Position numbers and translations under genes: made by a program
Part shown: in pieces, positions 16,529 to 26,153 of the stretch
Numbering within the stretch: the first letter of the stretch is position 1
How the letters are laid out: each line of letters begins with the position of its first letter
Notes under the pieces: generated by a model
The model's input: only the letters and a program-made list of their open reading frames with translations
The model's database searches: none
Told to the model about the DNA's origin: nothing
Assembly: GCF_020194955.2 (NCBI RefSeq)
Contig: NZ_JAFCIY020000032.1
Location: forward strand, 1 to 33,364
Source: Desulfuromonas sp. CSMB_57
GTDB taxonomy: Bacteria; Desulfobacterota; Desulfuromonadia; Desulfuromonadales; Syntrophotaleaceae
Direction of reading: 5' to 3'
Length of the DNA stretch: 33,364 nucleotides

Positions 16529-17506
16529 TTAGAGTTCCACATCAACAATCCGGCGAATGACAAAAGCGCCGATAATTTGCAAGACCACTGCCCCCAGCAA
16601 CATGTACTGGCCTATTTGTTCCTGCCAGAGGAGGGCGATGTAGTCGTGGTTGACAAAATAGATGTAAATGAACAGGACAATGGGGAGCCCGACCAGCACC
16701 ATGGCGGACAAGCGTCCTTCGGCGGTCAAGGCCTTGACCTGTCTGCGGAATTGGATGCGCTCCCGAATCAGACGGCTGATGTTGTCTAGAATTTCCGCCA
16801 CGTTTCCACCGGTTTCCCTTTGTATAAGAAGGGAGATGGCGAAAAATCGCAAGTCGGTGCTCGGCACTCGTTCGCACAGGTTCTCAAAGGCGTCCTGAAA
16901 GGTGAGACCAAGATTGATTTCGTCGACCGTAGCGCCAAATTCGGACTTGATAGGCTCCAGCATCTCCGAAGCCACCATGTCCAGCCCTGAGGTCAGGGCA
17001 TGCCCGGAGCGCAAGGCGCGGGCCAGCAAGTCCAGGGCCTCGGGAAGTTGCTCCTGGAATTTGGCGTAATAGCTGTATTCTGCAAGTTTCAAATACCCGA
17101 AGGGTAGGGCGGCGAGAATCAACCCAGCAAGAATAGCCATCAGAAAATGGGGCAGAAGTTTTAATCCGAGAAAAAGGCCGATTAGGCCCAAGGCTACTGT
17201 CAACACTAGGAATGTAGTGGTATTGAGGGGCAGGGTGGTCTTCAGCAACATGCGGTCCAGTTTGCTGATGCGTGGCATTTTCAGGGCGAGTTGCTCGAAG
17301 CCACCCACATCACGCAGAACCTTGTCCCGATAGTTCTTGATTTTATCCTGCCCGTGTTTGCCACCGGCGGAAATATACAACAAGCGCTTTTTGATGGCTT
17401 GTTTTTCGGCCAGTTTACTTTCCGTCCAACCCAGGTAAAAAACCATCACCAGGCAGAATACGAACAGGAAAACCGTAGCCATTAATAAGATGTCAAGTAG
17501 ATTCAC
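16529..17506 (-). CDS. tadB: Tad inner-membrane platform protein TadB
   Basis: A 325-residue F-domain membrane protein with N-terminal helix, soluble linker, helix pair, F-domain and C-terminal helix. The F-domain motif is Q-L-P-E-A-L-D-L-L-A-R-A-L-R-S-G-H-A-L, followed by E-T-G-G-N-V-A-E-I-L-D. The start codon is GTG at 17506, with gggagg just upstream. Together with TadC it forms the inner-membrane core of the pilus machine. tadA ends 63 bases upstream. Confidence 0.92.
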   Translation of the reverse strand: MNLLDILLMATVFLFVFCLVMVFYLGWTESKLAEKQAIKKRLLYISAGGKHGQDKIKNYRDKVLRDVGGFEQLALKMPRISKLDRMLLKTTLPLNTTTFLVLTVALGLIGLFLGLKLLPHFLMAILAGLILAALPFGYLKLAEYSYYAKFQEQLPEALDLLARALRSGHALTSGLDMVASEMLEPIKSEFGATVDEINLGLTFQDAFENLCERVPSTDLRFFAISLLIQRETGGNVAEILDNISRLIRERIQFRRQVKALTAEGRLSAMVLVGLPIVLFIYIYFVNHDYIALLWQEQIGQYMLLGAVVLQIIGAFVIRRIVDVEL

Positions 17507-17569
17507 GGGGCCTCCCTGTCACATGGCTATAATAAATTTCCAATGCAACTCATTCAATTCGGTTGGTTG

Positions 17570-18919
<1,350 letters not shown>

Positions 18920-18928
18920 GGTCGCCTC

Positions 18929-20107
18929 CTAAATCGCTTTGCCGAACACACCGCGAATGCCCCGGTAGGATTCGGCTGCCGCGGGATCCTTGATTTTATC
19001 AACGAATTCAACAATATTTTTCGAAAAGGGCGAGCCAGGGGCAAACTGCAACAGGGGAGTGCCCTTGTTGATGGAAGTCATGACCCCTTTGAAGTCGTTG
19101 GGAAAGAGCCAGAAAATAGATTTGCCCAGGTTTTTTTCAATATCGGAAACGGACAAGGTGCCCTGCTTCATATATCGATTCACGCAGATTTCCACATTCG
19201 CATCGGGAATTCCGGATTTTTTCATGCTTTGACACAGGCGCGAGGTGTTGCGAATCGATGGGACGGACATGTCGGTAATGACGAAAATTTTCTCCGAGGC
19301 CTTGAATGCCTGCAGGGTGCAGTCATTCAGAGACATGGAAGGGATATCAATAATGACGTGATCATAAATTTTACGTGCCAGGCTGAGGACGCCCGCAACA
19401 TGCTCGCCGTTTATCTTTTTACTGTCATCGGGGTTGGCGGGAGCCGAAAGAAACTCCAGGTGGCTGCTGTGACGCGCCATGGCCGCCGATAGAAAGGAAG
19501 CATCGAGGCGGTGAAAGTTGGCCACGATGTCGCTGATGGTCGTTTGCGGTACTAGGTCCAAAAGAACCGCCGCATCACCGGACTGAAAACTCATGTCCAG
19601 CAGAGCGGTGCGGGTGCCTTTGCGCAGAGCCAAGGCACAGGCGGCATTCACGGCCACCACCGACGCTCCGAGACCGCCTTTGCTGCTAATGAAGCTGAAA
19701 ATGGAACCGCGCGCAATTTTTCCCGAATTGGCCAGACCGGCTCGAATCTCCTCGATGGCATTGGCGAGCACCTGATCGTTGATGGGAGTGACCAGATACT
19801 CGCTGACACCGGCCTTCATGACCTGGACGATATGCTGGGGAAACTGGTTGGCGGAAACGACGAAAAAGGCCGCGTTGGGGAAATGGCCCCGAAGGGTATT
19901 CAGCCTTCTGAAGATGACATCGCCTTCCGCCAAGTCATCAATAATGAGGATATCGGGTTGCTCCTTGACGGCAATGGGGCCTTTTTCCGCAACGTTGTTG
20001 AACCATTGGTAGGCTTCAACGTTGGGAACGGCCTTCAATTTTTCTAGAAGGAGTGCAACCAGACGATTGTCTGATATTTCAATAGCAATTTTTAGTTTAC
20101 TGGGCAT
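18929..20107 (-). CDS. tadZ: Tad pilus localisation ATPase TadZ/CpaE
   Basis: 392 residues. The first ~125 are a response-regulator-like domain (D-I-L-I-I-D-D near 52-58). From ~135 there is a MinD/ParA-type ATPase domain with the deviant Walker A K-G-G-L-G-A-S at 143-149. The usual second lysine of K-G-G-x-G-K is Ala, as is common in CpaE/TadZ proteins, so hydrolysis may be weak. TadZ places the pilus apparatus at a cell pole. It lies between tadG (33 bases upstream) and tadA. The start ATG has only a weak ribosome-binding site. Confidence 0.9.
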   Translation of the reverse strand: MPSKLKIAIEISDNRLVALLLEKLKAVPNVEAYQWFNNVAEKGPIAVKEQPDILIIDDLAEGDVIFRRLNTLRGHFPNAAFFVVSANQFPQHIVQVMKAGVSEYLVTPINDQVLANAIEEIRAGLANSGKIARGSIFSFISSKGGLGASVVAVNAACALALRKGTRTALLDMSFQSGDAAVLLDLVPQTTISDIVANFHRLDASFLSAAMARHSSHLEFLSAPANPDDSKKINGEHVAGVLSLARKIYDHVIIDIPSMSLNDCTLQAFKASEKIFVITDMSVPSIRNTSRLCQSMKKSGIPDANVEICVNRYMKQGTLSVSDIEKNLGKSIFWLFPNDFKGVMTSINKGTPLLQFAPGSPFSKNIVEFVDKIKDPAAAESYRGIRGVFGKAI

Positions 20108-20140
20108 GAAAAATTACTTTCTTGTGCAAAGTTTTTCTTA

Positions 20141-21442
20141 TTATTCAACAAGTCCAGGAATACTTCCCTTTAAGCCAAAATCGCTTCCACCTCCACGCGT
20201 ATCATTTGAGTCAACGTAGTTGCATAAAACTCGGCCTTTTACAGTCTTATCGGATGGACCGCCAACATCGCTAATTTCAACATAAGCGAACCCGACAATT
20301 TTAATAGTTTGGTTAGGGTTGCTGCAGTCGTTTCGATCATATACTGGAACAGTTGTTGGCCAGCGATGAAGATTTCTCGCTACGTTCTCTTTGGTAGGAG
20401 TCGTGGGATCGTCTGGATAGTAAGCACGAGATCCTGTTGAGTCAGGAGCATCACAACGGGTAACATCAATGCCTTTAGTGGTGCTAGTGCAAAGTGGTAT
20501 TTCAAGCCCAGATCCTGTGGCATCTCTGACGGGATTGCCAGCATTATCAGTTATGGGAACACCAATGCCATCAGAATCAACGCCGCTGATATCATACCCG
20601 TTTTTTTGAAAAGCTACCATTAGGCTTTCAAAAGTATTCTTGCTCAATTCACCCCCAATAAACACAAAACTTGTATCACCAGCAATTGTTTCGGGACTGC
20701 CAGAATTGCCAGTTTTAATAAAATTTTCAAGGATGTTGCGCATTTTTGCGTCATTAGCGGGGCTGCTTGTGTAGGTATGCCAGCCTGCGCAAGATGCAGG
20801 GTCATTTGACGGTGAAAACGCAATGATATCGCGACAATCATTATTTTCGAACCAATACCTCGAAATCCCAATAGGGAGTTCGATTTCTCCGGGAGGAACG
20901 GCAGGCGGACCAGAGAGTGCTGCTGTAGCGAACGCATTGACACCAAGGGTATTAATGCCAAAAATTTTTGCAAAAAATGTCGAAATAGGTCCATTTGCAC
21001 CGGCTTCGCGTCTTGTGGTTACCATGACCGCGTCTGGCTGATTGTAGTTGTTGACGCGAGATGACTTGGCTATAGTACGCCATTCAGACCATGTTCCAAT
21101 AAGAACGTCCGCATCATTAACAATTAGTTGTTTTGCATCCCCTGCGTAGTTGTTTAATGCAGTCTGTAGGGCTATTGGAGCAATGTCGCTCCTGTTGGCG
21201 ACATAAGTCTGTTGTTCTGCATAACTCATTTCTTGATATATTTTTGACAATTCCCTTGCTGCAGCAAGTGCTGAGGCATCAGCGGCATTTTGAAGTTCGT
21301 TCCTGACAACATGACGGTAACCAAGATCAATGGCAAAGGCAGCAATGCCGAGGAAAACAAAGACTAATAAGGCTACCAATACAATTACTGCACCGCGTTG
21401 GTTTGAAAGGCTCAGTTGCTGGAATGCTTTACTGGAATTCAT
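20141..21442 (-). CDS. tadG: TadG-like pilus-associated protein
   Basis: 433 residues. The N-terminus reads N-Q-R-G-A-V-I-V-L-V-A-L-L-V-F, followed by A-I-D-L-G-Y and E-L-Q-N-A-A-D-A-S-A-L-A-A-A, the hallmark of the TadG/TadE_like N-terminal domain. The rest is a large extracytoplasmic region with six cysteines, rich in Asp, Ser, Thr and Pro, that I cannot assign to a family. TadG proteins are minor, membrane-anchored components of Tad machines. ATG 21442 has gaaagga upstream. Its codons are noticeably more AT-rich than those of the neighbouring tadA, cpaB and secretin genes, as in tadE. Confidence 0.85.
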   Translation of the reverse strand: MNSSKAFQQLSLSNQRGAVIVLVALLVFVFLGIAAFAIDLGYRHVVRNELQNAADASALAAARELSKIYQEMSYAEQQTYVANRSDIAPIALQTALNNYAGDAKQLIVNDADVLIGTWSEWRTIAKSSRVNNYNQPDAVMVTTRREAGANGPISTFFAKIFGINTLGVNAFATAALSGPPAVPPGEIELPIGISRYWFENNDCRDIIAFSPSNDPASCAGWHTYTSSPANDAKMRNILENFIKTGNSGSPETIAGDTSFVFIGGELSKNTFESLMVAFQKNGYDISGVDSDGIGVPITDNAGNPVRDATGSGLEIPLCTSTTKGIDVTRCDAPDSTGSRAYYPDDPTTPTKENVARNLHRWPTTVPVYDRNDCSNPNQTIKIVGFAYVEISDVGGPSDKTVKGRVLCNYVDSNDTRGGGSDFGLKGSIPGLVE

Positions 21443-21463
21443 GGCGCAATCCTTTCAATTACC

Positions 21464-21910
21464 TTATTCTGCTCTCATGGTGGCGCTGGCAAACAAAGTC
21501 TTTTGGAGACCCAAGTTCCCGACAAATCTAGGTATTATGAGAAAATCATAAGCGTATTGGACTTCAACCGTAAGATAGTCTTGAGCTGAAAGGAGGCCTG
21601 CTGTGCTTGGATCCGCAACTGTGCCGTTTTTTTTAACAGTTATTTGGGGGCCAGGGTCTGCCCCACTTCTAAAAGTAACTAAATAATCTGAACAATAGGT
21701 TTGGACTATAGTGCGTATTTCTGCAGTTGACCTTCTGGGGCTTCTAGCAACTATTCCAGCCCTGGCACCCTCACGGCTGGCGTTGGTCAGCATGGCTTGA
21801 TTGTACATAAGAAAACCGAACTCAATTATTCCAAATACAATCAGCAACAATAGTGGCAGGACCACCGCAAACTCAACTACTGCCGCGCCATTTTGGTTAT
21901 GCCTTGCCAT
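21464..21910 (-). CDS. tadE: TadE-like pseudopilin
   Basis: 148 residues. The TadE motif lies at the extreme N-terminus: G8 followed by A-A-V-V-E-F-A-V-V-L-P. Cleavage after Gly8 would put Glu at position +5, as needed for prepilin peptidase processing and assembly. A hydrophobic helix follows (L-L-L-L-I-V-F-G-I-I-E-F), then N-A-S-R-E-G-A-R-A-G, a second family signature. ATG 21910 has aaggggag upstream. It is a probable substrate of the TadV peptidase at 24794-25402 and a minor subunit of the pilus. Confidence 0.9.
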   Translation of the reverse strand: MARHNQNGAAVVEFAVVLPLLLLIVFGIIEFGFLMYNQAMLTNASREGARAGIVARSPRRSTAEIRTIVQTYCSDYLVTFRSGADPGPQITVKKNGTVADPSTAGLLSAQDYLTVEVQYAYDFLIIPRFVGNLGLQKTLFASATMRAE

Positions 21911-21995
21911 ACATGCTCCCCTTAGGCCATGAACTGCTGCTCAAAAACTTTTGAAAATAGAATAATAGTTATATACAGATAATGCTTACCTAGAG

Positions 21996-22265
21996 TTACT
22001 CCTTGATGCCGAATTCAATAACATCGGTTTTGGTAGGTTTCTCTGCAAAAGTCTGGTTGTAAACACTCATGATTTCCTCAGCTGTGATTCCGTCGATGCC
22101 TTCCGTATCCCGATCCGCATAGCGGTAATCGGGGTAGGCGATCATCATGTCCCAACTGGCCTGGCTGAGTTGACCGAACTCCTCATCGATATAGTAGGCT
22201 TCCTGCATGGTTGCACAACCCGAAAGCAGGAGCGCGCTCAATAGTACCAAGGTGTATTTTTTCAT
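21996..22265 (-). CDS. Small lipoprotein of the Tad locus
   Basis: 89 residues with a clear lipoprotein signal (K-K-Y-T-L-V-L-L-S-A-L-L-L-S-G-C, Cys17). The short acidic mature domain is rich in Tyr, Asp and Glu. No family was recognised. It lies between the secretin and tadE with good ribosome-binding site aggagg, 26 bases after the secretin stop. Its place in the operon resembles that of RcpB or pilotin-like lipoproteins, but it has no visible homology to them. A secretin-assisting role is inference. Confidence 0.75.
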   Translation of the reverse strand: MKKYTLVLLSALLLSGCATMQEAYYIDEEFGQLSQASWDMMIAYPDYRYADRDTEGIDGITAEEIMSVYNQTFAEKPTKTDVIEFGIKE

Positions 22266-22291
22266 GGCTTGCCTCCTGAAAATTCAAGTAA

Positions 22292-23833
22292 TTAGGGAGC
22301 GGTTACCGGTTCATGCCCGAATTCGCCTTCCAGGCCGCCCATGGGGCCGGTACCCGGGGCCGGAGCGGCAAAGCTGTGTTGCTGGAACGCAGAGACGTTT
22401 TCAGGAGAGCGTCGACCCTCGAGGCGACCTTCCATGTAATATTCCCAGCGATTCGGTGTTTGCATGAACTCTCCGGGGAAGCGCAGGCTGCCTTCACGTA
22501 CGGGCTTGACCAGGTGCGGTGTCACGGCGATGAGCAGATCGGTTTTTTCCTGTTGATAAGCCGTGCTCCGGAACAGGGAGCCGATGATGGGCAGGTTGCC
22601 AAGGCCGGGAACCTTGCTCACGGTTTGGCGCAAATTGTCCTGCAGGAGGCCGGCAAGGGCCAGGGTCTGGCCGTCATGCATCTGGACGGTGGTTTCCAAT
22701 TTGCGGGTACTCAGGTTGGGAACCAGGATCTGGCCACCCTGGCCGGCAAAGGCCGCGGGGAAACTGGAGGTGGACACGATATCGCTGACACTCGGGGCCA
22801 CCCGCAGGCTGATGCGGCCGTCGCTCATGACCACGGGGGTGAAACGCAGGGCCACACCGAATTCACGGAACTCGATGGTGATACCGTCTTCGTTGGGCAC
22901 CGGAATGGGGAACTCGCCACCGGCCAGGAAGCTGGCTTCCTGCCCGCTCAGGGTGACCAGGCGCGGTTCTGCCAAGATGCGGGCCAAGCCTTCATCCTCC
23001 AGGAACCGCAATGCCGAGGTGAAATTGTCCAGGCGGAAGAAGATGTTGGCAGGAGTTGTTCCGGACAGGCCGGCAAAGTTCAGTAACAGGCTGCCGGCAT
23101 TGAAACCTTCAGGAGTGATGCCGTCAGCCCCACCCAGGTTGAATCCTCCGACACCGCCGATAATGTTCAAATCCTGGCCCTGGTTGACCAATCCCAAGGC
23201 GGCCTGCCAGTTGCGACCGGAGGAGCGGGTAACTTCCGCAAACTTCACTTCCAGCATGACCTGCTGAATACCACCGACTCTCAGCAGATTAGTGATGCCT
23301 TGCCCTGATTTTCCGGTGCCTTCGTCGCTGGTTTTTGCTTCAGCTTTTTGAGGCATAAAGGTCTGGGTCAGACGCAGGACCTGCTCGACAACTTCAGGGC
23401 CGGACACTGTGCCGGATAAAACAACCCCGGTCTCAGAACTATAGACTTCTATTTTTTCGTTAGGAAAGAGTTCAAACAACTTCTTTTTCAATGGTGTCAG
23501 ATCGAGCGTCACATTGACGTCGATGATTGCCCGCACTTGTCGTTGGGCTTCATCCCACACGGTAACTCTAGAAAATCCGATTGTTTTTCCAAGGTTATAA
23601 ATACTGATTAAGTTAGGCCGAAGCGGTCTTGCACCAATAATGTCGGCATTAGAGATAAGAATCTTCATTCTCTGGCTGGGTTCGCGTATCTCCACCAGTT
23701 CGGAACCACCGATGTTGACTTCCAATGTGCGGTGTTCGATTTCCGCTGCGGCGATAACCGGGGTGCCCAGCAAAATCAGGCAGAGTATCCCCCACAAACA
23801 CATGGCCGGATTGACGAGTCGGCGTGTTTTCAT
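22292..23833 (-). CDS. rcpA: Tad outer-membrane secretin RcpA/CpaC
   Basis: 513 residues. A Sec signal peptide (L-C-L-I-L-L-G-T-P-V-I-A-A-A) is followed by an N-terminal pilus-secretin domain with I-R-E-P-S-Q-R-M-K-I. A BON-like segment lies around 105-165 (E-V-Y-S-S-E-T-G-V-V-L-S-G-T-V), and the secretin core begins near 195 (Q-Q-V-M-L-E-V-K-F-A-E-V). The terminal signature V-P-G-L-G-N-L-P-I-I-G-S-L-F-R is near 425. It forms the outer-membrane ring through which the Flp pilus exits. ATG 23833 has gggagg upstream; cpaB stops 26 bases before. Confidence 0.95.
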   Translation of the reverse strand: MKTRRLVNPAMCLWGILCLILLGTPVIAAAEIEHRTLEVNIGGSELVEIREPSQRMKILISNADIIGARPLRPNLISIYNLGKTIGFSRVTVWDEAQRQVRAIIDVNVTLDLTPLKKKLFELFPNEKIEVYSSETGVVLSGTVSGPEVVEQVLRLTQTFMPQKAEAKTSDEGTGKSGQGITNLLRVGGIQQVMLEVKFAEVTRSSGRNWQAALGLVNQGQDLNIIGGVGGFNLGGADGITPEGFNAGSLLLNFAGLSGTTPANIFFRLDNFTSALRFLEDEGLARILAEPRLVTLSGQEASFLAGGEFPIPVPNEDGITIEFREFGVALRFTPVVMSDGRISLRVAPSVSDIVSTSSFPAAFAGQGGQILVPNLSTRKLETTVQMHDGQTLALAGLLQDNLRQTVSKVPGLGNLPIIGSLFRSTAYQQEKTDLLIAVTPHLVKPVREGSLRFPGEFMQTPNRWEYYMEGRLEGRRSPENVSAFQQHSFAAPAPGTGPMGGLEGEFGHEPVTAP

Positions 23834-23859
23834 CGTGACCTCCCTTTCATCCCAATTTA

Positions 23860-24687
23860 TTATTTAGATTGAAATCTGTACGACTCTGCCGGTTTTTCCC
23901 CTCGAATAACTTCGACTTCGAAACTCGAAGGAGCAGGGGCCGCAGGCCTGGGTCGAGCGACCGCCGGACGCGGAGCCGGGCGTCTTTCGACCACTCTTGG
24001 CGCAGGCGCCGGAGGTTCGACGACTTCATCCAGCGGATTGCGCAGCACCAGTTGGATGGGGCCCTTATGGGTGGTCTGGGCCATTCTTTCCGCATCCTGG
24101 GGGGACAGTTCCAGGGTTACGGTGCGGACGATTTTCGGTTTTCCATCCTCGTTGTAGGTTTCCTGAGCAATGGCGAGGACTTCAACCTTTTCCAGAATGG
24201 TGCGGGCTCGCGAGGTGGGGCTTTGGCTGTCGATTTCGATGACATCGACGAAGGTATTGGGCATGATGAAACCGCCGACCCCGACCACCTCGTCAACGCG
24301 GATGGCCATGGCCCGCATGCCCGGCTTGATGGTGGCTACCAGGCCGGCACCCGAACCCGGTGCGGCCAGTTCGGCGGCCCGAATGGGAGTGCCGGCAATC
24401 ATTTTGGAAACGACCACGCGACCCTCAACCTGGCTGATTTCGGAGAAAGCCCCTTGAGGAACATTGGCTTTCGGCCACTCCGCCAAGGCGAGGTTGTCGG
24501 CCGACAGGCGCGTGCCGATGTTGAGATTGGCCGCTGCAACGACGATTTTGGTCAGGGCCATCTGGCCTCTGGCTTCTTCCTGAGGAGCGCTTGCTTTGGT
24601 GCTCATCCACCTGTTAACGAGGACAACAGCCAATACTCCAAATAGTACCGCCAGCCCCAGGGCGATTATGGTGCCATATTTCTTCAT
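23860..24687 (-). CDS. cpaB: Flp pilus assembly protein CpaB/RcpC
   Basis: 275 residues. One N-terminal membrane anchor is followed by a SAF-type domain (~45-115) with I-V-V-A-A-A-N-L-N-I-G-T-R-L. The family stretch K-P-G-M-R-A-M-A-I-R-V-D-E-V-V-G-V-G-G-F is near 125-145. The C-terminus (~225-262) is a Pro/Ala/Arg-rich low-complexity tail. CpaB/RcpC is a periplasmic partner of the secretin, and SAF domains may contact peptidoglycan or glycans. ATG 24687 has aaaggagg upstream. Confidence 0.93.
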   Translation of the reverse strand: MKKYGTIIALGLAVLFGVLAVVLVNRWMSTKASAPQEEARGQMALTKIVVAAANLNIGTRLSADNLALAEWPKANVPQGAFSEISQVEGRVVVSKMIAGTPIRAAELAAPGSGAGLVATIKPGMRAMAIRVDEVVGVGGFIMPNTFVDVIEIDSQSPTSRARTILEKVEVLAIAQETYNEDGKPKIVRTVTLELSPQDAERMAQTTHKGPIQLVLRNPLDEVVEPPAPAPRVVERRPAPRPAVARPRPAAPAPSSFEVEVIRGEKPAESYRFQSK

Positions 24688-24793
24688 CCCGGCCTCCTTT
24701 GAATGGAAAATTGAAAAACAGCGACTAAGAATTACTGTTTATGGGTATATTTAAATCCCAAGGCGAAAAGTGTCGCCAGGAAAAATTGTCTTT

Positions 24794-25402
24794 TTAAATA
24801 ATGCCGCCCCTAAGAACATAAATTGAAAAACCAAAAGCGATGGCGATAGCGTATGGAAACCGGATTCCACTTTCACCCTTGCCGGCCTTGAATGGCTGGA
24901 TATCTTTAAAAAAATAATATTCCTTAAATCTCTGTGAAATATATGACAGCAGAAATGTCATGCGTCCCGATACCACGAAATACATTAAACCGATAACCCC
25001 GCCAACGATTCCCATGTAAAGGAAGATTTGCAGGATATCTTTGGGACCCATAAGAGCTCCCAGCGCAGCGAGTGCCTTGACGTCACCGGCGCCCATGCCT
25101 CCTAAAAGAAAAATCGGTAGCAGTAACCCCAGTCCTGAAGCTGTACCTGCTAAGGCCAACCCTAACCCCTCCCATCCTGAAAAAATAGTATTGTACAAGA
25201 TGGCGAGAATGCAGAAAGGAAAGGTAATTATGTTTGGAATCTTTGATAGTTTTGCATCGATCAGGCTGATAATAGTCAAGTAAGTTGAGGCAAAAAGAAA
25301 GACATGATTCGCTGAATTAGTCGATAAAATCAGTAAGCAGGAAACTACCGCCATGGCGGTAAATATTAAATTTAAAATCTTAAAGGCCCGTCTTCCACGC
25401 AT
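24794..25402 (-). CDS. tadV: Tad prepilin peptidase TadV/CpaA (A24 family)
   Basis: A 202-residue multipass membrane protease. The two catalytic aspartates of A24 aspartic peptidases are visible: Asp49 in I-D-A-K-L-S-K-I-P-N and Asp107 in G-M-G-A-G-D-V-K-A-L. It cleaves the leader from Flp pilin and the TadE/TadG pseudopilins at the inner membrane. The N-terminus is short (no zinc-binding methylase domain), as expected for TadV rather than PilD. Its codons are more AT-rich than those of cpaB. It is separated from flp by 129 bases containing a hairpin. Confidence 0.92.
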   Translation of the reverse strand: MRGRRAFKILNLIFTAMAVVSCLLILSTNSANHVFLFASTYLTIISLIDAKLSKIPNIITFPFCILAILYNTIFSGWEGLGLALAGTASGLGLLLPIFLLGGMGAGDVKALAALGALMGPKDILQIFLYMGIVGGVIGLMYFVVSGRMTFLLSYISQRFKEYYFFKDIQPFKAGKGESGIRFPYAIAIAFGFSIYVLRGGII

Positions 25403-25471
25403 TCTTTTTGCCTCAGGTGATATTCAATACATTTTTGAAAAATGCCTATATTAGACTTAGCAATTTTCTGA

Positions 25472-25507
25472 GGCCATCCTTCCACCTAGCAAGGTAAAAG
25501 GATGGCC
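25472..25507 (-). terminator. Intercistronic hairpin between flp and tadV
   Basis: A perfect 10-base stem (25472-25481 with 25498-25507) plus an inner acct/aggt pairing lies 25 bases downstream of the flp stop. The 3' side has no proper U-tract, so partial termination or mRNA stabilisation is more likely than full termination. This would leave much more pilin mRNA than machinery mRNA. Confidence 0.5.
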
Positions 25508-25531
25508 AGTTTTAAATATAATTATTAAATA

Positions 25532-25705
25532 TTAAGGAAGACGTTCCTCAATGTTTTCGAAGGTATTATTTACCTTCCCACCCAAGTTGGTGATGGCGAC
25601 AATCGCCACAACAATAATCAGCGCCAGCATGACCGCGTATTCCGTAGCCGTCGCCCCCTCTTCACTTACTGCCAATTCCCTCATTTTCGACCAGAATTTG
25701 TTCAT
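25532..25705 (-). CDS. flp: Flp-type major pilin
   Basis: 57 residues, starting M-N-K-F-W-S-K-M-R-E. The prepilin processing site is E-E-G followed by A-T-A-T-E-Y-A-V-M-L-A-L-I: cleavage after Gly17 gives the Flp hallmark Glu5-Tyr6. A single hydrophobic helix follows, and the short C-terminus ends I-E-E-R-L-P. ATG 25705 has aaggagg at 25713-25719. It is the first gene of the Tad operon and the expected main subunit of the fibre. The second pilin at 33118 shares the A-T-A-T-E-Y-A-V-M-L-A-L-I segment exactly. Confidence 0.95.
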   Translation of the reverse strand: MNKFWSKMRELAVSEEGATATEYAVMLALIIVVAIVAITNLGGKVNNTFENIEERLP

Positions 25706-25743
25706 CTCCGTGCCTCCTTGTCATGGTGTTTGTTTCCGGAAAA

Positions 25744-25795
25744 TCCCCTCTGACTTTCCAGAAAATATCGGGGGGAGTTCATTGTGTATCCCCGC
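25744..25795 (-). promoter_or_regulatory. Leader segment with competing G/C-rich pairings upstream of flp
   Basis: In the minus-strand transcript, a G-rich segment (25789-25795), a C-rich segment (25770-25777) and a second G-rich segment (25744-25750) occur in that order. The middle one can pair with either neighbour, giving mutually exclusive stems 25 bases or so before the ribosome-binding site. This is suggestive of a switch-like leader, but no known riboswitch consensus was matched. Confidence 0.3.
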
Positions 25796-25926
25796 GAAGG
25801 GTGAAATTGCCTGTGACTTTACCATTAAAACTGGGGCTTGCAATAACCTCTAAAAAAAGAGCATGAAAAAAATTCAAAAAGTTGACAACTGGTGTTCCAT
25901 GGTCGATAACTATCTCTTTTGATTCC

Positions 25927-25954
25927 AGAATATCTTGCTATCGCCTGCTGTCAA
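25927..25954 (-). promoter_or_regulatory. Possible sigma70 promoter of the Tad operon
   Basis: On the minus strand, a perfect TTGACA (25954-25949) and TATTCT (25932-25927, four of six matches) are separated by 16 bases. The implied leader before flp would be about 215 bases. No sigma54-type GG/GC element was found in the same region. Confidence 0.4.
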
Positions 25955-26153
25955 GAACATGGATAATGTTTGTGTTCGAACACGCGGATTCGGCCTTTTA
26001 AAAAAATGCCCATAAAATCCGAGGGTATTCATAATCGATTGATTTAGTTGAGGAAAATTTGCCTTCAGAAGCGTGTATACTTAAGGGGAATTTATTCCAG
26101 TATGTGCCATCGATAGAGGCCAAGTTTTTGTGGCATGGCATGGAGAGATTGAT

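Noticed and set aside
25741-25830. c-di-GMP (GEMM) riboswitch in the flp leader
   Set aside because: A caggcaa-like piece and paired G/C segments are present, but the conserved GEMM core and tetraloop-receptor sequence are not recognisable.
25706-25980. Sigma54 promoter for flp
   Set aside because: No GG and GC pair at the required 10-base spacing was found; a sigma70-like pair is better.
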